DNA of 64,000 nt from Actinomadura macra NBRC 14102 (GCF_001552215.1 NZ_BCQT01000017.1:186001-250000); one strand, 5' to 3'. Counted from the first letter of the stretch, positions 26,860-35,786 are shown. Notes: a model not told the origin generated them from the sequence alone. A program made the numbers and translations.

Positions 26860-27789
26860 GTGACTGCCCTCGTGCGCGAACCGATCCCGCTCCATGCGGG
26901 CGCGCGCCCGCAGACCGCGGGCGCCGCAAGCCTGGCGCTGCGTCCACTGCTCGACCCGCCGCGCCGCGCCGCGCGCGTCCTCGCCGTCTTCCCGTCCGCG
27001 CTGTATCTGGAGATGCGCGGCGAGCGGGAGCCGCGGGTGCTCGCCGTCGTCGGCTCCGATGCGAACCGGCTCCCGAACGCGGTGGTGGTCGTCGCCGGCC
27101 GCCGCGACCAGCCGTTCCGTTCGATCCGCGAGGGTGGGGAGGCGTGGGTCGGCGACGGGCGGGTGGATGCCGGGCTGCTCAGCGTGCGGGTCCGCCGTTG
27201 GTGGGACCCCTCGCCCGCGCTCGGCGGGATGCCGCGCTCCGCGCTGGCCCGCGGCGTCCGCACCCTGGAGACCGCGCTCGGCGCCGCCGGGATGACCGGC
27301 GGCGGGCTGGCGGGTCACCCCGACCCGGTGCGGCTCGCCGACTGCTGCGCCGCCGGCGACCTCGCGGGCGCCGTGGAGGCCGCCGAACGGATCGTCGGCC
27401 TCGGGCCGGGGCTGACGCCGAGCGGCGACGACATCCTGTCCGGGCTGCTGGTCGCGCTGCGGCTGGTCGGCGGCGCCGTCCGGGACGGCGGTGCGGCGGT
27501 GCGGCTCGCCGACTGGCTCGGCGCCGCCGTCACCGCGGACGCCGGCACCCGCACCACCGCCCTGGCCGCGACGCTGCTGCACTGCGCGATGGCGGGCGGC
27601 GCCGGCGGCGAGGTCGCCTCGGTGCTGCGCGCCGTCGCGGGCCACGAACAAGCGACCCCGGCCGTCCGGCGGCTGCTGGCGGTGGGCCACACCTCCGGCG
27701 CCGACCTCGCGTGGGGCGTGCTGGCCGGCTGCCGTGCTGCCCTCGCCCTCGCCGTCCCTGGCCGCCAGGCCCGGAGGGTGACAGCGTGA
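26860..27789 (+). CDS. allH: DUF2877 protein, AllH-like (oxamate transcarbamylase component)
   Basis: 309 aa from the GTG at 26860, with GGGAGG upstream. The conserved DUF2877 motif GLGPGLTPSGDDIL lies near residues 186-199. In E. coli allF (fdrA), allG (ylbE) and allH (ylbF) were reported to encode oxamate carbamoyltransferase, which splits oxalurate into oxamate and carbamoyl phosphate. The same three families occur here in the order H-F-G. The role of this subunit is not defined. It diverges from pucR across 211 bp. Confidence 0.82.
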   Translation: MTALVREPIPLHAGARPQTAGAASLALRPLLDPPRRAARVLAVFPSALYLEMRGEREPRVLAVVGSDANRLPNAVVVVAGRRDQPFRSIREGGEAWVGDGRVDAGLLSVRVRRWWDPSPALGGMPRSALARGVRTLETALGAAGMTGGGLAGHPDPVRLADCCAAGDLAGAVEAAERIVGLGPGLTPSGDDILSGLLVALRLVGGAVRDGGAAVRLADWLGAAVTADAGTRTTALAATLLHCAMAGGAGGEVASVLRAVAGHEQATPAVRRLLAVGHTSGADLAWGVLAGCRAALALAVPGRQARRVTA

Positions 27790-27902
27790 GCGGGGTGGCG
27801 GGGTGGCGGGTGAGCGGGCTGGAAGGCCGCGCCCAAAAGCGCCCCGCAGGCTTCGCGGGAAACACACCGTGAGGGGAGACATCGCGTGAAGGAGCGATGC
27901 CG

Positions 27903-29381
27903 GTGAGGCACTGGGTCGAGGTGCGGCGGGGGGCCTACCGCGATTCGGTGACGCTGATGCGAGCGAGCCGGCAGATGTCCGGGCGGGACGATGTCGATGG
28001 GGCGATGGCGGCGATGGGTACGCCGCTCAACGTCGAGATGCTGGAGCGGATGGGGTTCACCATCCCGGCCGGCACGGGCGCCGGTGACCTGGTGGTGGCG
28101 ATCCGCGCGGCGGACGCCGCCGCGCTGGCGGGCGCGCGCGAGGCGCTGGACGGACTGCTGCGCGAGAGCTCCCACGGCCCCGCGGGCGGGGGCGGGCTCC
28201 TCGGCGCGGCCCCGGCGCCGCGGACGACGGCGTCGGCCGCGGCCCGCACGGACGCGGGCGTGGCGCTCGTGTCGGTGCCCGGCCCGCACGTGTTCCCCGA
28301 GGCGATGGACGCGCTGGACGCGGGACTCAACGTGATGATCTTCAGTGACAACGTGCCGCTGGCGCAGGAGATCGCGCTGAAGGAGGCGGCGGCGCGGCGC
28401 GGACTGATCGTGATGGGGCCGGACTGCGGCACCGCCGTCGTCGGCGGCGCCGGACTCGGTTTCGCCAACGCGGTGCGCCCGGGGCCGGTCGGGATCGTCG
28501 CGGCGTCCGGGACGGGCGCCCAGCAGCTGATGTGCCTGCTGGACGCGGCGGACGCCGGGGTCGGCCACGTCCTCGGCGTCGGTGGCCGGGACCTGTCGCC
28601 GGAGGTGAGCGGCCGGTCGTCGCTGGCGGCCCTCGCGGCGCTGGACGCCGACCCCGGCACCGAGCTGATCGTGCTGGTGTCCAAGCCGCCCGCGCCGCAG
28701 GTCGCGGACCTGATCCGGGAGGCGGCGCGGCGGTTGGACACACCGGTGCTGTTCGCGCTGCCGATGCCGGGCGAGGACGATCTGACCCGCGCGGCGGAGA
28801 AGGCGTTGACGGCGCTCGGCCGGCCGGTGCCGCAGTGGCCCCGCTGGCCCGCGGCGCGCCGTCCCGCGCCGGTACCGGGCCGGGCGGTGCGGGGGCTGTT
28901 CGCGGGCGGGACGTTGCGGGACGAGGCCGTGATGATCGCGCAGGCGACGCTCGGCTGGGACCTGGCGGCGCGCGGCCACGCGTTCACCGACTTCGGCGAC
29001 GACGCCTACACCCGCGGCCGCGCCCACCCGATGATCGACCCGTCGCTGCGGCTGGAGGCGCTGGCCGGAGCCGCCGCCGACCCGGCCACGGGTGTCCTGC
29101 TCATGGACGTGGTGCTCGGCTTCGGGGCCGAGGAGGATCCGGCGGCGACGCTGGCGCCGGCGCTCGCCGAGGCCCTGAAGGACCGTTCCGATCTGGCCGC
29201 CGTGGTGTCGCTGTGCGGGACGCCCGCCGACCCGCAGGAGCGCGACCGGCAGGCGGCGGAGCTGCGGGACGCGGGCGCCGACGTGTTCGCCTCCAACGCC
29301 CAGGCGGCGCGGCACGCCGTCGGGTTCGTGGCGGGACCGGGGCGGGACGGACCCGCGCGCGCGGAAGGGGCACCGGGATGA
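27903..29381 (+). CDS. fdrA: FdrA protein (AllF-like; succinyl-CoA synthetase alpha-like)
   Basis: 492 aa from a GTG at 27903, which has AAGGAG 8 nt before it; the in-frame ATG at 27897 is only 2 nt from that site. The N-terminal domain is followed by a CoA-ligase-like Rossmann part (MGPDCGTAVVGGAGLGFANA, VGIVAASGTGAQQLMCLLD, LGVGGRDLSPEVSG) and LFAGGTLRDEAVMIAQ where SucD has its phosphohistidine loop. It is the FdrA/AllF component of oxamate transcarbamylase. Its stop overlaps the next ATG as ATGA. Confidence 0.88.
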   Translation: MRHWVEVRRGAYRDSVTLMRASRQMSGRDDVDGAMAAMGTPLNVEMLERMGFTIPAGTGAGDLVVAIRAADAAALAGAREALDGLLRESSHGPAGGGGLLGAAPAPRTTASAAARTDAGVALVSVPGPHVFPEAMDALDAGLNVMIFSDNVPLAQEIALKEAAARRGLIVMGPDCGTAVVGGAGLGFANAVRPGPVGIVAASGTGAQQLMCLLDAADAGVGHVLGVGGRDLSPEVSGRSSLAALAALDADPGTELIVLVSKPPAPQVADLIREAARRLDTPVLFALPMPGEDDLTRAAEKALTALGRPVPQWPRWPAARRPAPVPGRAVRGLFAGGTLRDEAVMIAQATLGWDLAARGHAFTDFGDDAYTRGRAHPMIDPSLRLEALAGAAADPATGVLLMDVVLGFGAEEDPAATLAPALAEALKDRSDLAAVVSLCGTPADPQERDRQAAELRDAGADVFASNAQAARHAVGFVAGPGRDGPARAEGAPG

Positions 29382-30805
29382 GCGGCGGTACGGGCGGCGA
29401 GGCACGGCACCCGCTGGGCGGGCTGCTCACGCGCGGGCCGAGAGTGGTCGCCGCTGGCGTCCAGGTGCTGGCGGACGCGCTGGAGCGGCAGGCGGTGCCG
29501 GTCGAGACGGTCGACTGGAGACCGCCGCCGCCGGGAACGGAGGCGGCGCTCGCCGCCGTGCTCGGCTCCCCCGGTCACGCGGACGCCAACGCCCGCGCCG
29601 TGGAGCGCATGGTGACCTCGCGCCCGCACCTGGTGGACGTACGTCCCGCGCGGACGGCGCTCGGGCTGGAGCCCGGCGCGTTCCTGCACGCGGGGCCGCC
29701 GCTGGAGTGGGACCGGGCGTCCGGCCCGATGCGCGGCGCCCTCATCGGCGCGATGCTCCTGGAGGGCCTGGCGGAGACGCCGCTCGGGGCGGAGCAAGAG
29801 CTCGCCCGGGGCGCGGTGACGTTCGAGCCGTGCCACCATCACGGCGCGGTCGGGCCGATGGCGGGCGTGGTGAGCCCGTCCATGTGGATGCTGGTCGTCG
29901 AGGACGCCGAGCACGGCGGCACGTCCTACTGCTCGCTGAACGAGGGCCTCGGGAAGGTCCTGCGGTACGGGGCGTACGGGCCGGAGGTGATCGAGCGGCT
30001 GGCGTGGATGGGCGAGGTGCTCGGCCCGGCGCTGCGCGCGGCGGTGCGGCTGCACGGGCCGCTGGACCTGCTGTCGGTCATCGCTCAGGCGCTGCAGATG
30101 GGCGACGAGCTGCACAACCGGAACCGGGCGGCGACCTCGCTGCTGCTGCGCGAGCTGGCACCCGACCTCGCCGCCGCGTCCGACGTGCCGCGCGCGCAGG
30201 TCGCCGAGGTGCTGCGGTTCGCGGCGGGCAACGATCACTTCTTCCTGAACGCGGGGATGGCGGCGGCGAAGGCGGCGGCGGACGCGGCGCGCGGCGTCCC
30301 CGGCTCAAGCCTGGTCGTGGCGATGGCCCGCAACGGCACCGAGTTCGGCATCCAGGTGTCGGGGACGGGCGACCGCTGGTTCACCGGCCCTGCCAGCGTG
30401 CCGGACGGTCTCTACCTGGGCGACCACGGCCCTGCGGACGCCAATCCCGACATCGGTGACTCGGCCATCACCGAGACCGCCGGGATGGGCGGGTTCGCGC
30501 TGGCCGCCGCGCCGGCGATCGTCCGGTTCGTCGGCGGTGAGGTGCCCGACGCGGTGGCCGCGACGCAGCGGATGTACGAGATCACGCTCGTCGAGCACCC
30601 GGTGTTGCAGATCCCGTTGCTGTCGTTCCGGGGCACCCCCGTCGGCGTGGACGTGACCCGCGTCGTCCGCACCGGAATCCTGCCGGTGATCGACACGGGC
30701 ATCGCGGGCCGGGAGGCCGGCACCGGCCAGGTCGGCGCGGGGCTCGTCGAGCCGCCTGAGGGGATCTTCACGGACGCGCTGCACGCGCTGGCCGAGAGGG
30801 CGTGA
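29378..30805 (+). CDS. allG: DUF1116 protein, AllG-like (YlbE family)
   Basis: 475 aa from the ATG at 29378, overlapping fdrA by 4 bp. Conserved DUF1116 stretches are PMRGALIGAMLLEGLAETP, TFEPCHHHGAVGPMAGVVSP, ALQMGDELHNRNRAATSLL and AGNDHFFLNAGMAAAKAAADAA. It is the third component of the FdrA-DUF1116-DUF2877 trio assigned to carbamoyl transfer in E. coli. No carbamate kinase gene follows; an aldose-epimerase-like gene does. The physiological substrate in this organism is inferred, not shown. Confidence 0.88.
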   Translation: MSGGTGGEARHPLGGLLTRGPRVVAAGVQVLADALERQAVPVETVDWRPPPPGTEAALAAVLGSPGHADANARAVERMVTSRPHLVDVRPARTALGLEPGAFLHAGPPLEWDRASGPMRGALIGAMLLEGLAETPLGAEQELARGAVTFEPCHHHGAVGPMAGVVSPSMWMLVVEDAEHGGTSYCSLNEGLGKVLRYGAYGPEVIERLAWMGEVLGPALRAAVRLHGPLDLLSVIAQALQMGDELHNRNRAATSLLLRELAPDLAAASDVPRAQVAEVLRFAAGNDHFFLNAGMAAAKAAADAARGVPGSSLVVAMARNGTEFGIQVSGTGDRWFTGPASVPDGLYLGDHGPADANPDIGDSAITETAGMGGFALAAAPAIVRFVGGEVPDAVAATQRMYEITLVEHPVLQIPLLSFRGTPVGVDVTRVVRTGILPVIDTGIAGREAGTGQVGAGLVEPPEGIFTDALHALAERA

Positions 30806-30834
30806 GGGCGGCCCGCCACGGGTACCGTCCGCAT

Positions 30835-31752
30835 ATGGCCGAGCCGATCACCGGGGAGCAGCACGCCCTCATCGCCGGGCACTACCAGGCCGTCGTCACC
30901 GAGGCGGGCGCCGCGCTGCGGGAGCTCGCACACGGCGGGCGGGCGCTGGTGCTGGCGCACGGCGCCGACGAGCCCGCCCCTGCCGCGTTCGGTCAGCTGC
31001 TGGTCCCGTGGCCGAACAGGATCGACCGCGGCCGATACGAGTACGCGGGCAGGATCCACCAGCTCGACGTGTCCGAGCCGGACAAGGACTGCGCCATCCA
31101 CGGTCTTGCGCGCTGGTCGTCCTGGACGGTGGTGGAACGGGAACCGCACCGCGTCCGGCTGGCGCTGCGGCTCCTCGGGGCCGCCGGATACCCGTTCCGC
31201 CTCGACCTGGAGGTCGAGTACGTCCTGTCCGAGGCGGAGGGGCTCACCGTCCGCCTCAGTGCGCTCAACCCGGGGAGCGTCACGGCCCCGTACGGGCACG
31301 GCGCCCACCCCTACCTCACGGTGGGCGAGCCGATCGACGAGTGCACGGTCGCCCTGACCGCCGATCGCTACCTGCCCGTGGGGCCGCGCATGATCCCGAC
31401 CGGGCCGGCGGTGGACGTGACCGGCACCCCGTACGACCTGCGCGACGGGCCCAAGCTCGGCGACCGGCGGATCGACAACGCCTTCACCGACCTCGGCCGC
31501 GACGGCGACGGCCGTGCCCGGCTCACCCTGACCGGCCGTTCGCACGCGGTCCGGCTCTGGTCGGACGAGGCGCACCCCTGGATGGAGATCTACACCGCGG
31601 ACGAGGCACCCCGGCCGCGTCAGGGGCTCGGCGTGGAGCCCATGACGTGCCCGCCGAACGCGTTCGTGTCCGGTGACGATGTCATCGCCCTGGAACCGGG
31701 CGCCCGATTCCAGGGGACGTGGGGGATCCAGGACGCCACCGCGGACGCCTGA
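30835..31752 (+). CDS. Aldose 1-epimerase family protein
   Basis: 305 aa from the ATG at 30835; a GTG at 30802 overlapping allG is an alternative. It has a galactose mutarotase-like beta-sandwich with WPNRIDRGRYEYAGRIHQLD, the catalytic histidines in KDCAIHGLARW and YGHGAHPYLTVG, and the general-base glutamate region RQGLGVEPMTCPPNAF. It would interconvert sugar anomers. Closeness to allG suggests cotranscription, but no sugar genes are near. Some relatives act on phosphorylated or unusual sugars, so specificity is open. Confidence 0.9.
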   Translation: MAEPITGEQHALIAGHYQAVVTEAGAALRELAHGGRALVLAHGADEPAPAAFGQLLVPWPNRIDRGRYEYAGRIHQLDVSEPDKDCAIHGLARWSSWTVVEREPHRVRLALRLLGAAGYPFRLDLEVEYVLSEAEGLTVRLSALNPGSVTAPYGHGAHPYLTVGEPIDECTVALTADRYLPVGPRMIPTGPAVDVTGTPYDLRDGPKLGDRRIDNAFTDLGRDGDGRARLTLTGRSHAVRLWSDEAHPWMEIYTADEAPRPRQGLGVEPMTCPPNAFVSGDDVIALEPGARFQGTWGIQDATADA

Positions 31753-31824
31753 TAGGCGGGCCCATCAGTCCTGGTTCGGTCAGCTTGGCTCGGTCAGCCG
31801 GGCCCCGGGTCAGGTCAGGTTCCG

Positions 31825-32262
31825 TCAGGCCAGGCGACCGGCGACACGCGTGAGCAGGGCGCCGAGGAGGGCCATGTCCTCCCGTCCCGCGAGCGCACCC
31901 AGCCGGTCCCATTCGGCGTCGATCGCCCCGGAGAGCGTCTCGTGCGTCTCGCGGCCGCGCGGCGTCAGCAGGACCAGGACACGGCGGCGGTCGGCGTCGT
32001 CCACACGGCGGTGCACGCGGTTGGCCGACACCATCCGGTCGATCAGCTTGGTGAGGGTGGGCGCCGGCAGCATCGCGTACTCGGCGATCTCGGTCATCGC
32101 GTGGCCGCGGCCGTCGGCCAGCAGCGAGAGCACGCGCCACTCGTCCACGCCGCAGCCGGCGCTGTCCAGTACCTCGTTCAGCCGTGCCACGACACGCCGT
32201 TCGACGAGCGCGAGGAGCTGGGACAAGTCCCTTTCACGGCTTCCGGTGCTTATTGCCTCCAT
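31825..32262 (-). CDS. MarR family transcriptional regulator (AmiA-like position)
   Basis: 145 aa from the ATG at 32262; an in-frame GTG at 32271 is also possible and neither has a clear Shine-Dalgarno. Winged-helix features are VDEWRVLSLLADGRGHAMTE, then IAEYAMLPAPTLTKLIDRMV (recognition helix) and RRVDDADRRRVLVLLTPRG (wing). It is divergent from the AmiC-like gene by about 60 bp. The inducible acetamidase locus of Mycobacterium smegmatis likewise has a MarR repressor (AmiA) beside AmiC, AmiS and the amidase, so local control by small amides is likely. Confidence 0.9.
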   Translation of the reverse strand: MEAISTGSRERDLSQLLALVERRVVARLNEVLDSAGCGVDEWRVLSLLADGRGHAMTEIAEYAMLPAPTLTKLIDRMVSANRVHRRVDDADRRRVLVLLTPRGRETHETLSGAIDAEWDRLGALAGREDMALLGALLTRVAGRLA

Positions 32263-32323
32263 CGATGTCACAGGGTACCGTTCACAGACGATTTATTCAT
32301 CTCTCAACCATTCGGACCAAGCG

Positions 32324-33391
32324 ATGGTCACGTCGGTCGGTGTCCCAGGGACGCTCACGATCGCGTTGGTGATACCGCTACAGGGTCCCGCGGGAATCTT
32401 CGGTCCCTCGTGCGAGCTGTGCGCACTGCTTGCCGCCGAGGAGGTCAACCAGGAGCGCGGCGTGCTCGGCCGCGAGGTACGGTTCACCGTGGTCGACGGC
32501 GGCGCCACGCCGGGCTTGGTCGCGGCCGAGGTCGACCGGCTGGTCTCGTCCGGGACGGTGCAGGCGGTCACCGGATGGCACATCTCCGCCGTTCGCGAGG
32601 TGCTCGCACCCACCATCGCGGGCCGGGTGCCCTACGTCTACACGCCGCTCTACGAGGGCGGGGAACGCGCCCCGTGGGTGTTCCTCACAGGCGAGACCCC
32701 GGGCCGCCAGCTCCGCCCGGCGCTGCGCTGGTTCGCCGGCGAGCTGGGCGTGCGGCGGTGGGCGATCGTCGGCGACGACTACGTCTGGCCCCGGCTGACG
32801 GCGGGCGCGATCCGCGGCTACCTGGACGGCCTCGGCGGCGAGGTGTGCGAGGAGTTCTTCGTCGGGCTCGGCACCCAGGACTTCCGCGGTGTGCTGCGGC
32901 GGCTGGCGCGCAGCGACTGCGACGGCGTGCTGATGCTGCTGGTCGGTGACGACGCGGTCGCGTTCAACCGGGCGTTCGCGCGCGCCGGCCTCGACCGCGA
33001 CCAGATCCGGTTCAGCCCGCTGATGGACGAGAACATGCTGCTGGCGACCGGCGCGGACAACACCCGCGGGCTGTTCGCCGCCGCGGGGTACTTCGAGTCG
33101 CTGCCGACCGCCGGGGGCCTGGACTTCGGCGCCCGCTACCACCGCCGCTTCGGCGCCGAGGCCCCCGTCCTCAACAGCCTCGGCGAGTCCTGCTACGAGG
33201 GCGTGCGGCTGTTCGCCGAGCTGGCGCGCCGGGCGCAGAGCCTGGACGTGCGCCGGATGAGCACCATGTCGGACGGGCTCGGCTACGACGGCCCGCGCGG
33301 GCCCGTCGAGCTCCGCGACCGCCATCTTCGGCAGCGGGTCTTCCTCGCCGCCGCCGATGGCTTGGAGTTCGACGTCATTCACCGACTGTAG
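32324..33391 (+). CDS. AmiC-like periplasmic-binding-fold amide sensor (no signal peptide)
   Basis: 355 aa from the ATG at 32324. The type I binding-protein fold is clear: LTIALVIPLQGPAGIFGPSC, LAAEEVNQERGVLGREVRFT and RWAIVGDDYVWPRLTAGAIRG match urea/short-chain-amide binding proteins. There is no signal peptide or lipobox, so it is cytoplasmic. That fits an AmiC-type sensor rather than the binding protein of an ABC importer, and no ABC genes are present. It probably reports amide or urea availability to a partner regulator. The MarR gene is divergent and the amidase operon follows. Confidence 0.85.
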   Translation: MVTSVGVPGTLTIALVIPLQGPAGIFGPSCELCALLAAEEVNQERGVLGREVRFTVVDGGATPGLVAAEVDRLVSSGTVQAVTGWHISAVREVLAPTIAGRVPYVYTPLYEGGERAPWVFLTGETPGRQLRPALRWFAGELGVRRWAIVGDDYVWPRLTAGAIRGYLDGLGGEVCEEFFVGLGTQDFRGVLRRLARSDCDGVLMLLVGDDAVAFNRAFARAGLDRDQIRFSPLMDENMLLATGADNTRGLFAAAGYFESLPTAGGLDFGARYHRRFGAEAPVLNSLGESCYEGVRLFAELARRAQSLDVRRMSTMSDGLGYDGPRGPVELRDRHLRQRVFLAAADGLEFDVIHRL

Positions 33392-33477
33392 TCAACTCCC
33401 GGCCGTGCTCGTGTGAGTACGACGCCGTGAACGGGTACTCCCCCTCCGCACACAGCTTCTGTCTGCGGAAACAGCCA

Positions 33478-33506
33478 TTGACAGGTACTTCCGCACGAAA
33501 TAGTTT
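33478..33506 (+). promoter_or_regulatory. Sigma-70-like promoter for fmdB-amiS-amidase
   Basis: TTGACA (33478-33483), a 17-bp spacer and TAGTTT (33501-33506) stand 32 bp upstream of the fmdB ATG in the 147-bp gap after the AmiC-like gene. A GGGAGG ribosome-binding site precedes the ATG at 33539. The near-consensus -35 is notable in so GC-rich a genome. Confidence 0.6.
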
Positions 33507-33538
33507 CTGTAGGAAGTAATTCGGCTGGGAGGCCCGTC

Positions 33539-33820
33539 ATGGTGACGTACCGATACCGCTGCTCCGGTTGCGGCCCCTTCGATCTCGCGCTTCCGATGGG
33601 CCATGCCGGCCCTGAACGCCCGTGCGCGGAATGCGGCGACACCGCGCGCAGGGTCTTCACCGCCCCGTCGCTCGGCCGCCCGGGGAGCCCGCTGACCCGG
33701 GCCCTGGACGCCCAGGCGGCGTCCGCCCACGAACCCCAGGTCGTCTCCCGTCCGGCGGCGCCGCCGCCGCGCCCGGCGGCGCCGCGGGACCCGCGCCACG
33801 CCAAGCTGCCGCGGCCGTAG
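33539..33820 (+). CDS. fmdB: FmdB-family zinc ribbon protein
   Basis: 93 aa. The N-terminal zinc ribbon has two cysteine pairs, YRCSGCG (7-13) and PCAECGD (28-34). A low-complexity Pro/Arg tail follows (APPPRPAAPRDPRHAKLPRP). FmdB accompanies formamidase operons in methylotrophs and actinobacteria and has been proposed to have a regulatory role; no enzyme activity is known. Here it is the first gene of the fmdB-amiS-amidase unit, with 10 bp to the next ATG. Confidence 0.9.
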   Translation: MVTYRYRCSGCGPFDLALPMGHAGPERPCAECGDTARRVFTAPSLGRPGSPLTRALDAQAASAHEPQVVSRPAAPPPRPAAPRDPRHAKLPRP

Positions 33821-33830
33821 GGGGCCGGTC

Positions 33831-34448
33831 ATGGGAAACGTAGGCCTGCTGTACGTCGGCGCCGTCCTGTTCATCAACGCCATGATGCTGCTCGGCCGCG
33901 TCGAGGCGCGGGCGGCCGCAATCCTCAACCTGTTCGTCGGGACCATGCAGGTCATCCTGCCCACGCTGCTGCTGCTGAGAGCGGGCGACGACCTCGCGGC
34001 GATCACCGCGGCGGCGGGCGTCTACCTGTTCGGGTTCACCTACCTCTACGTCGGCATCGGCCTGCTCACCGGGCTCGACACCACCGGCGTCGGCTACTTC
34101 TCGCTGTTCGTGGCGCTGGCCGCGCTGGTCTTCTCCGCGATCAACTTCTTCGACGTCAAGGACCACCCGTTCGGGGTCATCTGGCTCTGCTGGTCGTTCC
34201 TGTGGTTCCTGTTCTTCCTCCTCCTCGGCCTCAAACGGGAGGAGCTCACCCGCTACACCGGCTGGGTGACGCTCGTCCTGGCCTGGGGGACCTGTGTCCT
34301 GCCGGCGTTCCTGCTGCTCACCGACCACTACTCCACCTCCGCGACGTTCGCCGTCGCCATCGCCGTCTGCGCCGTCGTCGCCTTCGTGGGTCTGTGGATC
34401 TTCGCGGGCCCGCGGCGCACGCCCCGGCAGCCGTCCCCCGCCACCTGA
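33831..34448 (+). CDS. amiS: AmiS/UreI family amide/urea channel
   Basis: 205 aa with six or seven membrane spans. It starts MGNVGLLYVGAVLFINAMMLLG, the N-terminal helix of the AmiS/UreI family, and has TYLYVGIGLLTGLDTTGVGYFSLFVA plus FGVIWLCWSFLWFLFFLLLGLKR, with the aromatic constriction seen in UreI. It is a passive channel for urea or short amides across the cytoplasmic membrane. It lies between fmdB and the amidase gene (36-bp gap) and supplies the enzyme with substrate. Confidence 0.93.
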   Translation: MGNVGLLYVGAVLFINAMMLLGRVEARAAAILNLFVGTMQVILPTLLLLRAGDDLAAITAAAGVYLFGFTYLYVGIGLLTGLDTTGVGYFSLFVALAALVFSAINFFDVKDHPFGVIWLCWSFLWFLFFLLLGLKREELTRYTGWVTLVLAWGTCVLPAFLLLTDHYSTSATFAVAIAVCAVVAFVGLWIFAGPRRTPRQPSPAT

Positions 34449-34484
34449 ACCGAGCAAGCCCACCGCATCACAACGGAGGACCTG

Positions 34485-35732
34485 ATGCCCGAAGTAGTGT
34501 TCAGCGTCGACCAGGCCCGGTCCATGCGCGACCAGGCCCACCCGGGCCACAACCGGTGGCACCCCGACATCCCCGCGGCGGCGACCGTCCGCCCGGGCTC
34601 GGAGTTCCGCGTCGAGTGCCAGGAGTGGACCGACGGCCAGATCGGCAACAACGACTCCGCCAACGACGTCCGCGATGTGGACCTGTCGCCCTGTCACATG
34701 CTCAGCGGCCCGATCGCCGTGGAGGGCGCCGAACCCGGCGACCTGCTCGTGGTCGACATCCTCGACATCGGGCCGGTGCCGCAGGAGACCGGCCCGAAGC
34801 CCGGCCAGGGCTGGGGATACACGGGGATCTTCGCCAAGCAGAACGGTGGCGGCTTCCTCACCGACTACTACCCGGACGCCTACAAGGCGATCTGGGACTT
34901 CCACGGCCAGCAGGCCACGTCCCGGCACATCCCCGGGGTGCGTTTCACCGGGATCACCCACCCGGGCCTGTTCGGCACGGCGCCGTCGCCCGAACTGCTG
35001 GCCCGCTGGAACCGGCGGGAGCAGGCGCTGATCGACACCGACCCGGGCCGGGTGCCGCCGCTGGCGCTGCCGCCGCTGCCGGAGGGCGTGCTGGCCGGGA
35101 CGCTCAGCGGTGACGCGCTGGCCAAGGTCGGGCGCGAGGGCGCCCGCACCGTCCCGCCCCGCGAGAACGGCGGCAACCACGACATCAAGAACTTCACCCG
35201 CGGCGCGCGCGTGTTCTACCCGGTGAACGTCGACGGCGCCCTGCTGTCGGGCGGCGACCTGCACTTCAGCCAGGGCGACGGCGAGATCACCTTCTGCGGC
35301 GCGATCGAGATGGGCGGGTTCATCGACTTCCACGTCGACCTGATCAAGGGCGGCATGGAGAAGTACGGCGTCACCACCAACCCGATCTTCATGCCCGGCA
35401 ACGTCGAGCCTCGCTACAGCGAGTTCGTGTCGTTCATCGGCATCTCGGTCGACCACGGAAGCGACACCAACCTGTACAACGACGCCACCGTCGCCTACCG
35501 CAACGCCTGCCTCAACGCCATCGAGTACCTCAAGAAGTTCGGCTACAGCGGCGAGCAGGCGTACCTGCTGCTCGGCGCCGCGCCGATCGAGGGGCGGGTC
35601 AGCGGCGTGGTCGACATCCCCAACGCCTGCTGCTCGCTCTACCTGCCCACCGAGATCTTCGACTTCGACATCCGCCCGACGGCGGACGGGCCGCGCCGCG
35701 CCGACCGCGGGAGCTGCGCGGTCTCTTCCTGA
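34485..35732 (+). CDS. fmdA: Acetamidase/formamidase
   Basis: 415 aa, full length for the FmdA/AmdA family, which hydrolyses formamide or acetamide to ammonia and the acid. Landmarks are EFRVECQEWTDGQIGNNDSA near residues 44-63, GVRFTGITHPGLFGTAPS, ENGGNHDIKNFTRGARVFYP and DLHFSQGDGEITFCGAIEM, with probable catalytic acidic and lysine residues in the last two. It is the enzyme of the locus fed by AmiS. A strong hairpin (35787-35825) ends the operon. Which amide is preferred cannot be read. Confidence 0.95.
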   Translation: MPEVVFSVDQARSMRDQAHPGHNRWHPDIPAAATVRPGSEFRVECQEWTDGQIGNNDSANDVRDVDLSPCHMLSGPIAVEGAEPGDLLVVDILDIGPVPQETGPKPGQGWGYTGIFAKQNGGGFLTDYYPDAYKAIWDFHGQQATSRHIPGVRFTGITHPGLFGTAPSPELLARWNRREQALIDTDPGRVPPLALPPLPEGVLAGTLSGDALAKVGREGARTVPPRENGGNHDIKNFTRGARVFYPVNVDGALLSGGDLHFSQGDGEITFCGAIEMGGFIDFHVDLIKGGMEKYGVTTNPIFMPGNVEPRYSEFVSFIGISVDHGSDTNLYNDATVAYRNACLNAIEYLKKFGYSGEQAYLLLGAAPIEGRVSGVVDIPNACCSLYLPTEIFDFDIRPTADGPRRADRGSCAVSS

Positions 35733-35786
35733 CCGCCCGTCCTGACGGTCCTTCGCCGGCCGTCCCGTTCTGACCGGCCCCAGGTC

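Noticed and set aside
31753..31824. Repeated GGTCAG units between the epimerase and MarR genes
   Set aside because: Spacing and sequence are irregular and the stretch lies between converging 3' ends; no site or fold could be defined.
32324..33391. Substrate-binding subunit of a urea or amide ABC importer
   Set aside because: No signal peptide or lipobox is present and no ABC permease or ATPase gene follows.
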